Shown piece after piece: positions 9,258 through 17,840 of a stretch of 64,000 nucleotides of DNA. The DNA lies in NCBI GenBank assembly GCA_903822545.1, contig CAIJPN010000013.1:56007-120006 (forward strand). Direction: 5' to 3'. The position numbers and the translations under genes are program-made. The stretch comes from an uncultured Anaerolineae bacterium (lineage in GTDB: Bacteria; Chloroflexota; Anaerolineae; Anaerolineales; Villigracilaceae). The notes below the pieces were generated by a model. The model did not search any database. It was not told the DNA's origin and was given only the letters and a program-made list of their open reading frames with translations. The first letter of the stretch is position 1; each line of letters begins with the position of its first letter.

Positions 9258-11642
9258 CTATGCTCCCAAAACGACCCGGATCAAATGTGTCTTTCCATCA
9301 GAAAAGACAGGCAGGAGATTGCTGGAATGGGGACTGCCATCAATACTGACAGTTTTCACCCCGCCACTGACATGGCCTGGATTTTCAACCCGTATCTGGT
9401 ATACCGCACCCCGGAAATTGCGCGTCACCTGGAATTCATCCCAACCCGCCGGGATGGACGGGTCAACCAGCAGCCCATCCACCTGCGGGCGGATCCCCAA
9501 AATCCAGTGAGTCGCCACACGCTGCAGCCACTGCGCAGAACCGGTGTACCAAGTCCAGCCGCCGCGCCCGTAAAACTCCGAGAGCGGCCCGTCGATGTTG
9601 CCGGGGGTGACGTACGGCTCGGCCTTATAAATCTCAATATCCACGCTGCGGTTAGGCGGGCAGATTTTGCGGTAGGCTTCGTAAGCCCGCTCTGGCTGCC
9701 CGGCCAGCACATAGGCCCACACCGACCAGGTGGCGGCGTGCGTATACACCCCGCCATTTTCGCGCAGCCCCGGCGCATAGCGGGTGACGTAGCCCACATC
9801 GCGGCGCGGCTGGGTGAAAGCCGGGAAATTCAAGAGCGTGCCGTAATCTTTCAGCAGGTATTTCGTGACCGATTCCATGGCAGTTTGGGTGCGTTCGGCA
9901 TCCGCCGCGCCACTGATGACCGCCCAGTTGTTGGGCATCAGGAAGATTTTGCCCTCGGCGTTGTCTTTCGAGCCGAGCAGCAGCCCATCATCGGTGGTGG
10001 CCTGCAAATACCATTCGCCATCCCAGCCGTGACGGTTGAGCGCCTCGCGCAGGCTCTCGCGCACGATAGCACACTTTTGGGCAAAAGCCTCGTCGCCGCG
10101 CGCCTGCGCCAGCGGGCCGAAGCTGCCCAGGATCATATACAAGAATTCCGCCACCCAGAAACTCTCACCCTTCAACAGCGTGCCAACCGCGCTCAGGCCG
10201 TCGTTCCAGTCGTGATCCCCCATCAGCGGGATGCCGCGCGGCGAGAAACGGGAAAAAGACCGTTCGATGGCGCGCTTGCAGTGCTGGTAAAGCGTCTCGG
10301 CGGGCGCATTCAGATACGGGGCGGTTTCGTCGAGAATCCCAAAGTCGGCAGTCTCTTGCAGGTACGCATCCAGGATAAAGGGCAGCCAGAGCAGGTCATC
10401 CGAACAATTGGTGCGCGGCCCGCCGCCCCGGATGGTGAACCACCAGTGCAGCACGTCACCTTCAACAAATTGTTGCGAAGCGTGCAATAAAAGCTGTTTC
10501 CTGGCATACTCTGGCTCGCCAACCAGGAAAACCTGGCTGTCTTGCAGCTGGTCACGGAAGCCGTAGCCCGCCGAAACCTGGTACAGCGCAGATTTTCCCC
10601 ACACACGGCACGAAATGGCCTGGTACTTGAGCCAGGTGTTGGTCATAAAGTTCAGGGCTTCATCGGGGGTTTCGACTTTTTCGCCATCCAGGTGGCGCGA
10701 CCACAGCACCCGCACATCTTCCAGCGCCTTCTGGCTCGCTTCCACGCTGGTGTAGCGCCGGATCAACTCGCTGGCGTCTTCCTTGCCGTCTTCGGCGGCT
10801 CCCAGCGTGAAGACGATGATTTTGGACTGCCCCGGCTCCAGCGTGACCGCCACTTGCAGCGCGGCGATGGGATCGCCAAAGCGCCCGCTGCGCCCGGCCA
10901 GCTTTTCTAGCAACATGGCCTGGGGCTTGTCATCGTTGTTATACATGCCGATAAATGATTCTTTATCGCAGTCGAAAGATTTAAGCGGCTCGCTGGCGGC
11001 CATGAAGGCGGTATACGGCCAATCGACGTTGTTCCAGCGGCCATGCTCATCGGGGAAGCCCCACAGGCATTTGCGCGCAAAAACGGCGCGCTGGCCTGCC
11101 TCCGCCGAGGTGGTGATGAACAGCTTGTGGAATTCGCGGTGCTCATCGGGGGCCATGCCCAGCAGCCACTCGGCGTAGCTGGTCACATCCAGTTCGCGGG
11201 TTTCGGCGCTGAGATTGGTCAGTTTAAGCTGGAAAATCTCCAGCGGGGCATCTGCCGCCACGAAAAGCGTCAGCTCGCTGGAAATATCTTCCACCTGTTG
11301 GTTAAATCGGGAATACCCGACGCCGTGCGTCACCGAAAACGACTGGTACGGACGCATAACCGGCTTATAGGCCGCCGACCAGAACACCTTGCGGCGCAGG
11401 TCGCGGATGTAAAAATATTTTCCCCAATTGTCGCGGATCAAATCCTGGAAAGAACGTGTGAGACGATTTTGCCCGGCGTTGCCCCGCCAGCTATAGCCAG
11501 AGCCGGTCTGCGAGACCATCAACCCATAATCGCCATTGCTGATGACGTTCCCCCAGGGACGCGGCGTGAATGGAGTCGTAATGACATACTCTTTGCCGTC
11601 TTCTGAAAAATAACCATAGCCATTTTCAAATTTCCTGGTCAT
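9258..11642 (-). CDS. GH94-type glycoside phosphorylase (cellobiose phosphorylase-like)
   Basis: A 794-residue cytosolic enzyme of glycoside hydrolase family 94 (formerly glycosyltransferase 36). The N-terminal beta-sandwich starts FENGYGYFSEDGKEYVITTP and continues TPRPWGNVISNGDYGLMVSQ, which is diagnostic. The (alpha/alpha)6 domain contains DHDWNDGL at residues about 476-483, which includes the family's catalytic acid aspartate. The family phosphorolyses beta-linked glucosides such as cellobiose, laminaribiose or sophorose to glucose-1-phosphate plus sugar; which one cannot be decided here. I chose the ATG at 11642, preceded by AGAGGCACT, not the longer frame to 11753, which would run through the operator. 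It is divergent from a GH3 beta-glucosidase. Confidence 0.88.
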   Translation of the reverse strand: MTRKFENGYGYFSEDGKEYVITTPFTPRPWGNVISNGDYGLMVSQTGSGYSWRGNAGQNRLTRSFQDLIRDNWGKYFYIRDLRRKVFWSAAYKPVMRPYQSFSVTHGVGYSRFNQQVEDISSELTLFVAADAPLEIFQLKLTNLSAETRELDVTSYAEWLLGMAPDEHREFHKLFITTSAEAGQRAVFARKCLWGFPDEHGRWNNVDWPYTAFMAASEPLKSFDCDKESFIGMYNNDDKPQAMLLEKLAGRSGRFGDPIAALQVAVTLEPGQSKIIVFTLGAAEDGKEDASELIRRYTSVEASQKALEDVRVLWSRHLDGEKVETPDEALNFMTNTWLKYQAISCRVWGKSALYQVSAGYGFRDQLQDSQVFLVGEPEYARKQLLLHASQQFVEGDVLHWWFTIRGGGPRTNCSDDLLWLPFILDAYLQETADFGILDETAPYLNAPAETLYQHCKRAIERSFSRFSPRGIPLMGDHDWNDGLSAVGTLLKGESFWVAEFLYMILGSFGPLAQARGDEAFAQKCAIVRESLREALNRHGWDGEWYLQATTDDGLLLGSKDNAEGKIFLMPNNWAVISGAADAERTQTAMESVTKYLLKDYGTLLNFPAFTQPRRDVGYVTRYAPGLRENGGVYTHAATWSVWAYVLAGQPERAYEAYRKICPPNRSVDIEIYKAEPYVTPGNIDGPLSEFYGRGGWTWYTGSAQWLQRVATHWILGIRPQVDGLLVDPSIPAGWDEFQVTRNFRGAVYQIRVENPGHVSGGVKTVSIDGSPHSSNLLPVFSDGKTHLIRVVLGA

Positions 11643-11699
11643 AGTGCCTCTGAGAAGATAGGTGGCTGTGTAGGGCCTGGGTAAGTCAACGATATTGTC

Positions 11700-11728
11700 A
11701 TTATAATGTATAATCGCCAAAAAGTGAA
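11700..11728 (-). promoter_or_regulatory. Promoter of the GH94 gene
   Basis: On the minus strand a TTCACT -35 box (11728-11723) and a perfect TATAAT -10 box (11705-11700) are separated by 17 bases. The -35 box lies inside the palindromic operator. The sequence also carries TATAAT twice on the plus strand (11702 and 11709), possible -10 boxes for the divergent GH3 gene. Confidence 0.65.
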
Positions 11729-11739
11729 ACGTTTCACTT
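11722..11739. promoter_or_regulatory. LacI-family-type operator between GH94 and GH3 genes
   Basis: The 18 bases AAGTGAAACGTTTCACTT form a perfect palindrome with a central CG, the usual form of operators bound by LacI/GalR regulators. It overlaps the GH94 -35 box and lies between the two divergent genes, so one repressor could control both. No lacI-type gene is in the window. Confidence 0.75.
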
Positions 11740-11827
11740 CGGCAAATCAGCAACTTTCACAGGTTAATTTTTGAGATAATCACCATCATCCACATACAGA
11801 GAGTAGATTTATATAAGGTACCGACCC

Positions 11828-13939
11828 ATGACACAAAATACCGAAGAATTCATCAACCACCTGCTCGCCCAAATGACCCCCGCAGAAATGATCGGCCAGT
11901 TAACCCAATTTTCTGCCGGACCTGAAACATCCCCCGACTTGCTGCGCCAGGGCCAGATCGGCTCGCTCTTCAACGCATCCGGCGCGCTCACCGGGCAGGG
12001 ACAATCTAAATCCAGCAACGCCGCCACCGCCAACTACTTCCAAAACCTGGCGCTCGAAGCACGCCTCAAAATCCCGCTCATCTTCGGGCGCGATGTCATC
12101 CACGGCTACCGCACCGTCTTCCCCATCCCGCTGGCCCAGGCCGCCAGCTTCAACCCCGAACTCGCCGGGCAGGCCGCATCCATCGCCGCCAGCGAAGCCA
12201 GTGCCGACGGTATCAAATGGACCTTTGCCCCCATGATCGACATCGCCCGCGATGCGCGCTGGGGCCGCGTGGCAGAAGGCAGCGGCGAAGACCCCTGTCT
12301 CGGCGCAGATATGGCCGCGGCGCTGGTCAGGGGATTCCAGGGCGATAGCTATTCCGCGCCCGACAAAATCGTCGCCTGCGCCAAGCACTATGTCGGCTAC
12401 GGCGCATCCGAAGGCGGGCGCGATTACGATGGCGGTGAAATCTCCGAACCGACCCTGCGCGACGTTTACATGCCGCCCTACCAGGCCGCCGTCTCCGCCG
12501 GAACCGGCACGCTCATGTCGGCCTTCATCGACCTGAACGGTGTTCCCGCCACCGCCAACCGCCGCCTGCTCACCGATGTGCTGCGCAGCGAATGGGGTTT
12601 CGATGGCTTCGTAGTTTCCGACTGGGACTCAGTCGGCGAACTCATCCACCACGGCGTCGCCGAAGACGAAGCCCACGCCGCCATCCAGGCCCTGCGCGCC
12701 GGGGTCGAAATGGACATGGTCAGCGGCGTTTATCATAAAACCCTGGCTTCCAGCCTGCAAAACGGCAAAATCTCTCTTGGGGAAATTGAAGAAGCTGCCC
12801 GCCGCGTGCTGCGCATCAAACACCGGGCTGGACTCTTCACCCAACCTTTTACCGACCCAGATCGCGCCGCCCTGACGCTGCTTACCGACAAATCACGCCA
12901 GCTTGCCCGGAAGTTTGCCCGCGACTGTATGGTTTTACTCAAAAATGAACACAAGCTCCTGCCCCTGAGCAGATTCCGCCGCATCCTCGTGGCGGGCAAT
13001 TTCGTCCACGCCACCAGCGAACTCTTCGGCACCTGGACGCCCGATGGCCGCGCCGAAGATGTTACCCCGCTCGAGGAAGCCCTGCGCCAGGTAGCCCCCA
13101 ACAATGTCGAACTCTGGTTCGCCGACCAGCCCGACCTGGCGCTCATCCTGGCCCAGCAGGTCGATGCGGTTGTGCTGGTACTGGGCGAACATCCCTGGCG
13201 CTCTGGTGAGAACGCCAATGTCAGTCAACTGGAACTCCCCCCCGGCCAGGCCGAACTTGTAGCGGCCATGTCCACCCTCGGCAAACCGCTGACGCTGGTG
13301 GTGTTTGCGGGCCGCCCGCTGGCCATCACCCGCCAGGTGGCGCAGGCCGATGCGGTACTGTACGCCTGGCACCCCGGCATCGAAGGCGGCGCAGCACTCG
13401 GCGAGATTCTGTTCGGGCTGGGGTCACCCTCGGGCCGGCTGCCAATCTCCTTTCCGCGCGCCACAGGCCAGGTGCCCATTTACTATAACCAGAAAAACTC
13501 CGGGCGTCCGATCACGCCAGATGGCGAATTCCGCACCCGCTATGTGGATTTGCCCACCGCCCCACTGTTTCCCTTTGGGTATGGGCTGGCCTACACCCAA
13601 TTTGAGTATTCCAACCTGAAATTGAGCGCCGAAACCCTGCGCGGCAGCCTGCAAATCAGCGCGGATGTGACCAACACCGGCCCGCGCCCCGGCACCGAGC
13701 TGGCCCAGTTGTACGTGCGTGACCTGGTCGGCTCACTCACCCGCCCCATCCGCGAGTTGAAAGGCTACCAGCACCTGCACCTGCAACCCGGCGAAACCCG
13801 CACCGTGAAGTTTACACTGCGCGAGGAGCAGTTGGCTTTCACTCGCGCCGACGGCACGCGCGGCGTGGAGCCAGGCCAGTTTCACGTCTGGGTCGCGCCT
13901 GATAGCCAGCGCGGATTGCGCGCTGAGTTCTGGCTGTAA
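11828..13939 (+). CDS. GH3 beta-glucosidase
   Basis: A 703-residue family 3 glycoside hydrolase. It has the (beta/alpha)8 domain with the nucleophile in FVVSDWDSV (Asp265), the substrate-binding KHYVGYGASEGGRDY loop, an alpha/beta sandwich domain (ending SFPRATGQVPIYYNQKNSGR), and a C-terminal fibronectin III-like domain (TNTGPRPGTELAQLYV). No signal peptide is visible, so it probably acts in the cytosol on imported beta-glucosides or xylosides. AAGG lies ahead of the ATG. It is one of only two plus-strand genes in the window and shares a control region with the GH94 gene, giving both a hydrolytic and a phosphorolytic route for the same class of sugar. Confidence 0.92.
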   Translation: MTQNTEEFINHLLAQMTPAEMIGQLTQFSAGPETSPDLLRQGQIGSLFNASGALTGQGQSKSSNAATANYFQNLALEARLKIPLIFGRDVIHGYRTVFPIPLAQAASFNPELAGQAASIAASEASADGIKWTFAPMIDIARDARWGRVAEGSGEDPCLGADMAAALVRGFQGDSYSAPDKIVACAKHYVGYGASEGGRDYDGGEISEPTLRDVYMPPYQAAVSAGTGTLMSAFIDLNGVPATANRRLLTDVLRSEWGFDGFVVSDWDSVGELIHHGVAEDEAHAAIQALRAGVEMDMVSGVYHKTLASSLQNGKISLGEIEEAARRVLRIKHRAGLFTQPFTDPDRAALTLLTDKSRQLARKFARDCMVLLKNEHKLLPLSRFRRILVAGNFVHATSELFGTWTPDGRAEDVTPLEEALRQVAPNNVELWFADQPDLALILAQQVDAVVLVLGEHPWRSGENANVSQLELPPGQAELVAAMSTLGKPLTLVVFAGRPLAITRQVAQADAVLYAWHPGIEGGAALGEILFGLGSPSGRLPISFPRATGQVPIYYNQKNSGRPITPDGEFRTRYVDLPTAPLFPFGYGLAYTQFEYSNLKLSAETLRGSLQISADVTNTGPRPGTELAQLYVRDLVGSLTRPIRELKGYQHLHLQPGETRTVKFTLREEQLAFTRADGTRGVEPGQFHVWVAPDSQRGLRAEFWL

Positions 13940-13962
13940 TGCAGGTACGCAGAAAGCAGCTT

Positions 13963-16752
13963 TTACCCCAACACTGAAATTTTCCCGGATGTTCCATCCA
14001 CCCGTATCTTTTGACCGTTTTTTAGCTTGAGTGTGGCCTGGTGTACCCCCACCACCGCCGGGATGCCGTATTCGCGCGCCACAACTGACCCATGAGTCAT
14101 CATCCCGCCGACTTCGGTTACCAGGCCGCCCGCCGCCATAAAGAGCGGAGTCCAGGCCGGGTCGGTGCCGGGGCAAACCAGGATTTCACCGGGAGCCAGC
14201 TGTGTGCCACGCGGATCAAGCACCACATGCACAATCCCCTCCACCATGCCCGCCGAAACCGGGCTGCCGCTGATCACATCGCCCGTGTCGGTGGCAGCGC
14301 CAATCCCCTCGTAAAAGGTGCGCCCATCGCTGGCCAGCACGCGCGGCACCTGCCTGCGGCGGAGTTCGCGCTCATACGTGGCGCGCCGCCCGGCGACCAG
14401 GCTTTTCCAATCGTTTTTTGCCACTTGGACACCGGGCGCGCGGAGATTCTTTAAATCTCGCTGTGCTCCCTGTGGCTCTGTGACAATATTTTCATTCGCC
14501 AGGGTGTCTAACTCATCCAGGCGCAGGAAAACCAGGTCGTCGGGCTGGTCGATTGTCCCGGCAGCCACGAATTCCTGGCCGACTGCGAGCAGGGCGGCAC
14601 GGGCGATGCCGATGGTGCGGATGGCGAAAAACTTGGGGCTTTCGCGCGCGCCCATCAGCAGGCGGATGCGGCGGGCGAAGGCGCGCACCAGTTTTGCTTT
14701 GATCCAACCTCCGGGCTGGCGCGCTGCCAGGGCGGCCAGCGTTTCGATGGCCTGTTGGGCGGCCTGTTCACCCCTGGCAAAAAGCACATCCGGGGCAGAG
14801 TTCGAGTCAATTTGCAGGTAGCTTTGCAGGGTGTGCATCACCGGGGTGGGGTCTTCGCGCCAGCGCTTCTGTCCAAAGTCGATCTCGCCCACGCCGCGCA
14901 TCCCGTAGCGGGTCAGGAAGCTGCCCAGGACGCGTTGGGCGGCTGCGGGGAGGCTGGCGCTCATATAATGGGCGGCCAGTTGCGGGGCAGAAAGGTCGCG
15001 GAAGACTGCCGCAGAGGCAGGATCTGCCTTGATTTCCCGCGCTGTCTCCCAGAGGGCCAGATCCATCTGCGTGGTGACGTTGTTGGGCAGGCCGCGCGTT
15101 ACTTCCAGCGCCAGATGCGGTGAAAACTGGTTCAGGAAATTCCACGCGCCCATGCTCGGCCCCAAAACGGGGACAAATTGGGGCAACAGGTAGGCAAAAA
15201 CGCCGGCCATACGCTCGCGCATGAAGGCAATGACGTTGGCCAGCCGGCCGAAGCGATCTGCAGCCGGGGCAATCTGGGCGCTGGTGAGGTAGGTTTCGAT
15301 GGCAGCATCGAAGCGCGCGCGGGCCGTCTCGGGGCGCAGCATGTTGCGCGCGAAGCGTGCCAGCAGCGGCAGGGCGAACCGCGCCAGCCGCAGTGCCGTT
15401 GATAGGTGGAATTTGCCGGTTCCCGCACCCAGGCGCGGATCGGCTGTCAGCGGGAGCAAAATCTGCCCGACGCTTGGCTCGATAAAATCCAACGCGCCGC
15501 TGAAAATACGGTTGCCGAGCGGGTGACGGATAACATCGCTGACCCTGACCCAGATTCGCTCGCCCGCCATGGCAAAATAGGTGAAGTTTTCCAGGTCTGG
15601 CTTCAGGCCGAACATGCGGCTGGCGTTGGCGGCCACGTGACGAACGCCATCCTGCCCGAGCGGGGTCATCGGCCCGACCAGCCCTTGCATCGCGCCAAAC
15701 GAAAACCACAGGATGAGCGGATCGAAGGAAACCAACGGCAGCGGGAAAAGCGAGGTGATGGCGCGCGCTTGCAGGATGTAGAGCGCACCGCCAAAATAGG
15801 CCCATTCGATATCCTGTGGCGTGCCATATTCCTGCTGGATCTGCTGGCCGGTTGCCACCAACTGGCGGATTTGCTCATCGGAAAGTGTTTGCTGCGCTGA
15901 CAGGTTTTCTGTGACGGTTTCCACCCCGCCGCCTGTTTTGCCGCGCGTGGAGACTTGTTTCGCCCCGAGCGTTTTTTCACGCACCCTCACCCCTGGCCCA
16001 TCTCCCGGCGGGAGAATGGAAACTACATAATGGTCTGGCTCCACCTGCCCCGAGACGAGCGCTTCGCCCAGGCCAAAGGTGGCATCGATGACCGATTCGC
16101 TGCGCAGGCCAGTGAGGGGATTGGCGGTGAACAGCACACCAGAGATCTCGCTGGGAACCATTGCCTGCACCACAACCGCCAGGGCTGTTTCGTGGTGCGG
16201 AATGTCATTCCGCATCCGATAACCAATCGCCCGCGCCGTCCACAGGCTGCTCCAACAGTCGATGACGGCCTTGAGCACCTGCTCCACGCCGAGGATGTTG
16301 AGATAAGTGTCTTGCTGTCCGGCAAAGGACAGGTCGGGCAGGTCTTCGGCGGTGGCGGACGAACGCACAGCAACGGGAAACCCCTCAGCCCTTGCCCATC
16401 TCCCGGTGGGAGAGAGGCTGGGGTGAGGAAGGTTTTGATACCCAGCGCGTATTGCCTGTTCCGTTTCGCTGGGGAGGGTACCTGCTGAGAATGCCGCCCG
16501 TATTTTGGCGGATGCCACTTCGAGTTGGGCAGGGTCGTCGGCAGAGAGATGTTCCAGCGCGGATTCAAGCACTGCTTCGAGACCGTTGTCAGCCACAAAG
16601 GCGCGGTAAGCCACGGTGCTGATGATAAATCCCGGCGGGACGTTGAACCCGGCGCGCGCCAGGCGGGCCAGGTTGGCGCCTTTACCGCCAACCATGTCCA
16701 GGCTAACATCAGCAGCAGAAGGTGTGGATGGGGATGAAAAGGGGATGATCAT
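13963..16752 (-). CDS. Rph-like PEP-utilising phosphotransferase
   Basis: A 929-residue enzyme with an N-terminal PPDK-type ATP-binding domain (MVGGKGANLARLARAGFNVP; VAVRSSATAEDLPDLSFAGQ), a long middle domain, and a C-terminal swivelling phosphohistidine domain (GGMMTHGSVVAREYGIPAVV, catalytic His887). No PEP-binding TIM barrel follows the histidine domain. That order matches rifampin phosphotransferase-like proteins rather than PEP synthase, so the usual PEP synthase label is probably wrong. The acceptor substrate is unknown. The start overlaps the cyclase stop by four bases, making it the last gene of the hydrogenase/signalling operon. Two copies of the dispersed repeat are read in frame (residues about 107-125 and 245-257), both in expected surface loops. 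Confidence 0.8.
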   Translation of the reverse strand: MIIPFSSPSTPSAADVSLDMVGGKGANLARLARAGFNVPPGFIISTVAYRAFVADNGLEAVLESALEHLSADDPAQLEVASAKIRAAFSAGTLPSETEQAIRAGYQNLPHPSLSPTGRWARAEGFPVAVRSSATAEDLPDLSFAGQQDTYLNILGVEQVLKAVIDCWSSLWTARAIGYRMRNDIPHHETALAVVVQAMVPSEISGVLFTANPLTGLRSESVIDATFGLGEALVSGQVEPDHYVVSILPPGDGPGVRVREKTLGAKQVSTRGKTGGGVETVTENLSAQQTLSDEQIRQLVATGQQIQQEYGTPQDIEWAYFGGALYILQARAITSLFPLPLVSFDPLILWFSFGAMQGLVGPMTPLGQDGVRHVAANASRMFGLKPDLENFTYFAMAGERIWVRVSDVIRHPLGNRIFSGALDFIEPSVGQILLPLTADPRLGAGTGKFHLSTALRLARFALPLLARFARNMLRPETARARFDAAIETYLTSAQIAPAADRFGRLANVIAFMRERMAGVFAYLLPQFVPVLGPSMGAWNFLNQFSPHLALEVTRGLPNNVTTQMDLALWETAREIKADPASAAVFRDLSAPQLAAHYMSASLPAAAQRVLGSFLTRYGMRGVGEIDFGQKRWREDPTPVMHTLQSYLQIDSNSAPDVLFARGEQAAQQAIETLAALAARQPGGWIKAKLVRAFARRIRLLMGARESPKFFAIRTIGIARAALLAVGQEFVAAGTIDQPDDLVFLRLDELDTLANENIVTEPQGAQRDLKNLRAPGVQVAKNDWKSLVAGRRATYERELRRRQVPRVLASDGRTFYEGIGAATDTGDVISGSPVSAGMVEGIVHVVLDPRGTQLAPGEILVCPGTDPAWTPLFMAAGGLVTEVGGMMTHGSVVAREYGIPAVVGVHQATLKLKNGQKIRVDGTSGKISVLG
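15983..16017. repeat. Dispersed repeat, half copy inside the Rph-like gene
   Basis: CACCCTCACCCCTGGCCCAT followed by CTCCCGGCGGGAGAATGG matches one arm of the dispersed element. It is translated in frame on the minus strand as a PPGDGPGVRV segment inside the Rph-like enzyme. Confidence 0.65.
16380..16428. repeat. Dispersed repeat, second half copy inside the Rph-like gene
   Basis: CCCTCAGCCCTTGCCCATCT, CCCGGTGGGAGAGAGG and CTGGGGTGAGG match the element. It is read in frame as HPSLSPTGRWARAEG just before the conserved VAVRSSATAED motif of the ATP-binding domain. Confidence 0.65.
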
Positions 16753-17825
16753 ATCGCTTTTCGTCCAGTTAGCAAGTAGGTGGACATTTCGCCTTTGCCC
16801 TTGACCGTAAATTTGCCCCGCTCAATAAATTCATAATGACCGCGCAATTGCTCGTAAACCTTTTCGGTCACCTGGATTTCTTCCGGGGCGCAGCTGCTTT
16901 GCATCCGGCTGGCAACATTGACGGTATCTCCCCACAGATCGTAGGCGAATTTTTTCGTCCCGATGACGCCAGCCACTACCGGGCCAGTGTGCAATCCCAT
17001 GCGCACCTGCACAAAGCCGCCAAATTGCTTGATCTCCTCGCGCACATCCAGCGCCATCTCTGCGGCAGCCTGGATGTGGTCAGGGCGCGGGGTTGGGACG
17101 CCGCTCACGGCGATGTAGGCATCGCCCATCGTTTTGATTTTTTCCAGCCCGTGTTTATCGGCCAGGGTGTCGAACATGCCGAACAACTCATTCAGGATGG
17201 AAACAAGCTCCTCGGGCATAATCACCGATGACAGGACAGTGAAATTGACCACATCGCTAAACAAAACTGTCGCTTCGGTAAACCGGTCAGCGATGATTTG
17301 CTGCCCATCCTTCAGTCGTGTGGCGATCGGCTGCGGCAGGATGTTCAGCAGCAGGCTTTCGGATTTTTCCTGTTCGATCTTGAGCTCGCCCAGCACACGT
17401 TTCAGGTGTTCCTCGCGCTCTTTGCGCTGATCGGTCTCATGTTTGAGCTGCAAGGCTGAGCGGACACGCACCGTCAGCTCGACCATGTTCGGCGGTTTGG
17501 TGATGTAATCCATTGCCCCGGCATCGAAGGATGCCTGCAAATCAGATGGCCCCTCGCTGGCCGTGACAACGATAATCGGCAGGTCACGCAATGCTTCCAC
17601 CGCTTTGATGCGTTTGATGGCTTCCAGGCCATCGATTTCTGGCATATTGAGATCCATCAGGATCAAGTCGATGCTCAAATCAGGTTCAGGTTCGGCCAGA
17701 CGCAAAATCTCAAAAGCGCGCGCGGCCGAATCTGCCTGGACGATACTGGCATAACCCCGTGAGCGCAACATGGATGCCAGGAGCAATCTTTGCGTGGTGG
17801 AATCATCCACGATTAGGATTTTCAC
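16749..17825 (-). CDS. Response regulator with class III adenylate cyclase domain
   Basis: A 358-residue cytosolic protein. Residues 1-125 are a receiver domain (phospho-acceptor in LILMDLNMPEIDG), about 130-160 a coiled linker, and about 180-350 a class III cyclase domain. Metal-binding aspartates are present in VLFSDVVNFT and KTMGDAYIA, and the lysine (EKIKTMGDAY) and aspartate (YDLWGDTVNVASRM) expected for ATP rather than GTP are in place, so cAMP is the predicted product. The start is a GTG preceded by AAAGG with an 8-base spacer. It lies 15 bases after the REC-GGDEF gene and overlaps the Rph-like gene by four bases, so the operon can answer one kinase with two second messengers. Confidence 0.88.
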   Translation of the reverse strand: MKILIVDDSTTQRLLLASMLRSRGYASIVQADSAARAFEILRLAEPEPDLSIDLILMDLNMPEIDGLEAIKRIKAVEALRDLPIIVVTASEGPSDLQASFDAGAMDYITKPPNMVELTVRVRSALQLKHETDQRKEREEHLKRVLGELKIEQEKSESLLLNILPQPIATRLKDGQQIIADRFTEATVLFSDVVNFTVLSSVIMPEELVSILNELFGMFDTLADKHGLEKIKTMGDAYIAVSGVPTPRPDHIQAAAEMALDVREEIKQFGGFVQVRMGLHTGPVVAGVIGTKKFAYDLWGDTVNVASRMQSSCAPEEIQVTEKVYEQLRGHYEFIERGKFTVKGKGEMSTYLLTGRKAI

Positions 17826-17840
17826 GAGAAAAGCCTTTCT

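Noticed and set aside
9225..10490. A 421-codon plus-strand frame.
   Set aside because: It is entirely antisense to the GH94 gene, whose motifs are clear, and shows no domain.
11722..11739. Possible parS site, because the palindrome contains GTTTCAC and GTGAAAC.
   Set aside because: The half-sites are in the reverse order to parS (GTTTCACGTGAAAC), and the position over a sugar-gene promoter fits a LacI-type operator better.
13963..16752. Annotation as phosphoenolpyruvate synthase.
   Set aside because: No PEP-binding barrel follows the phosphohistidine domain, so the domain order does not fit.
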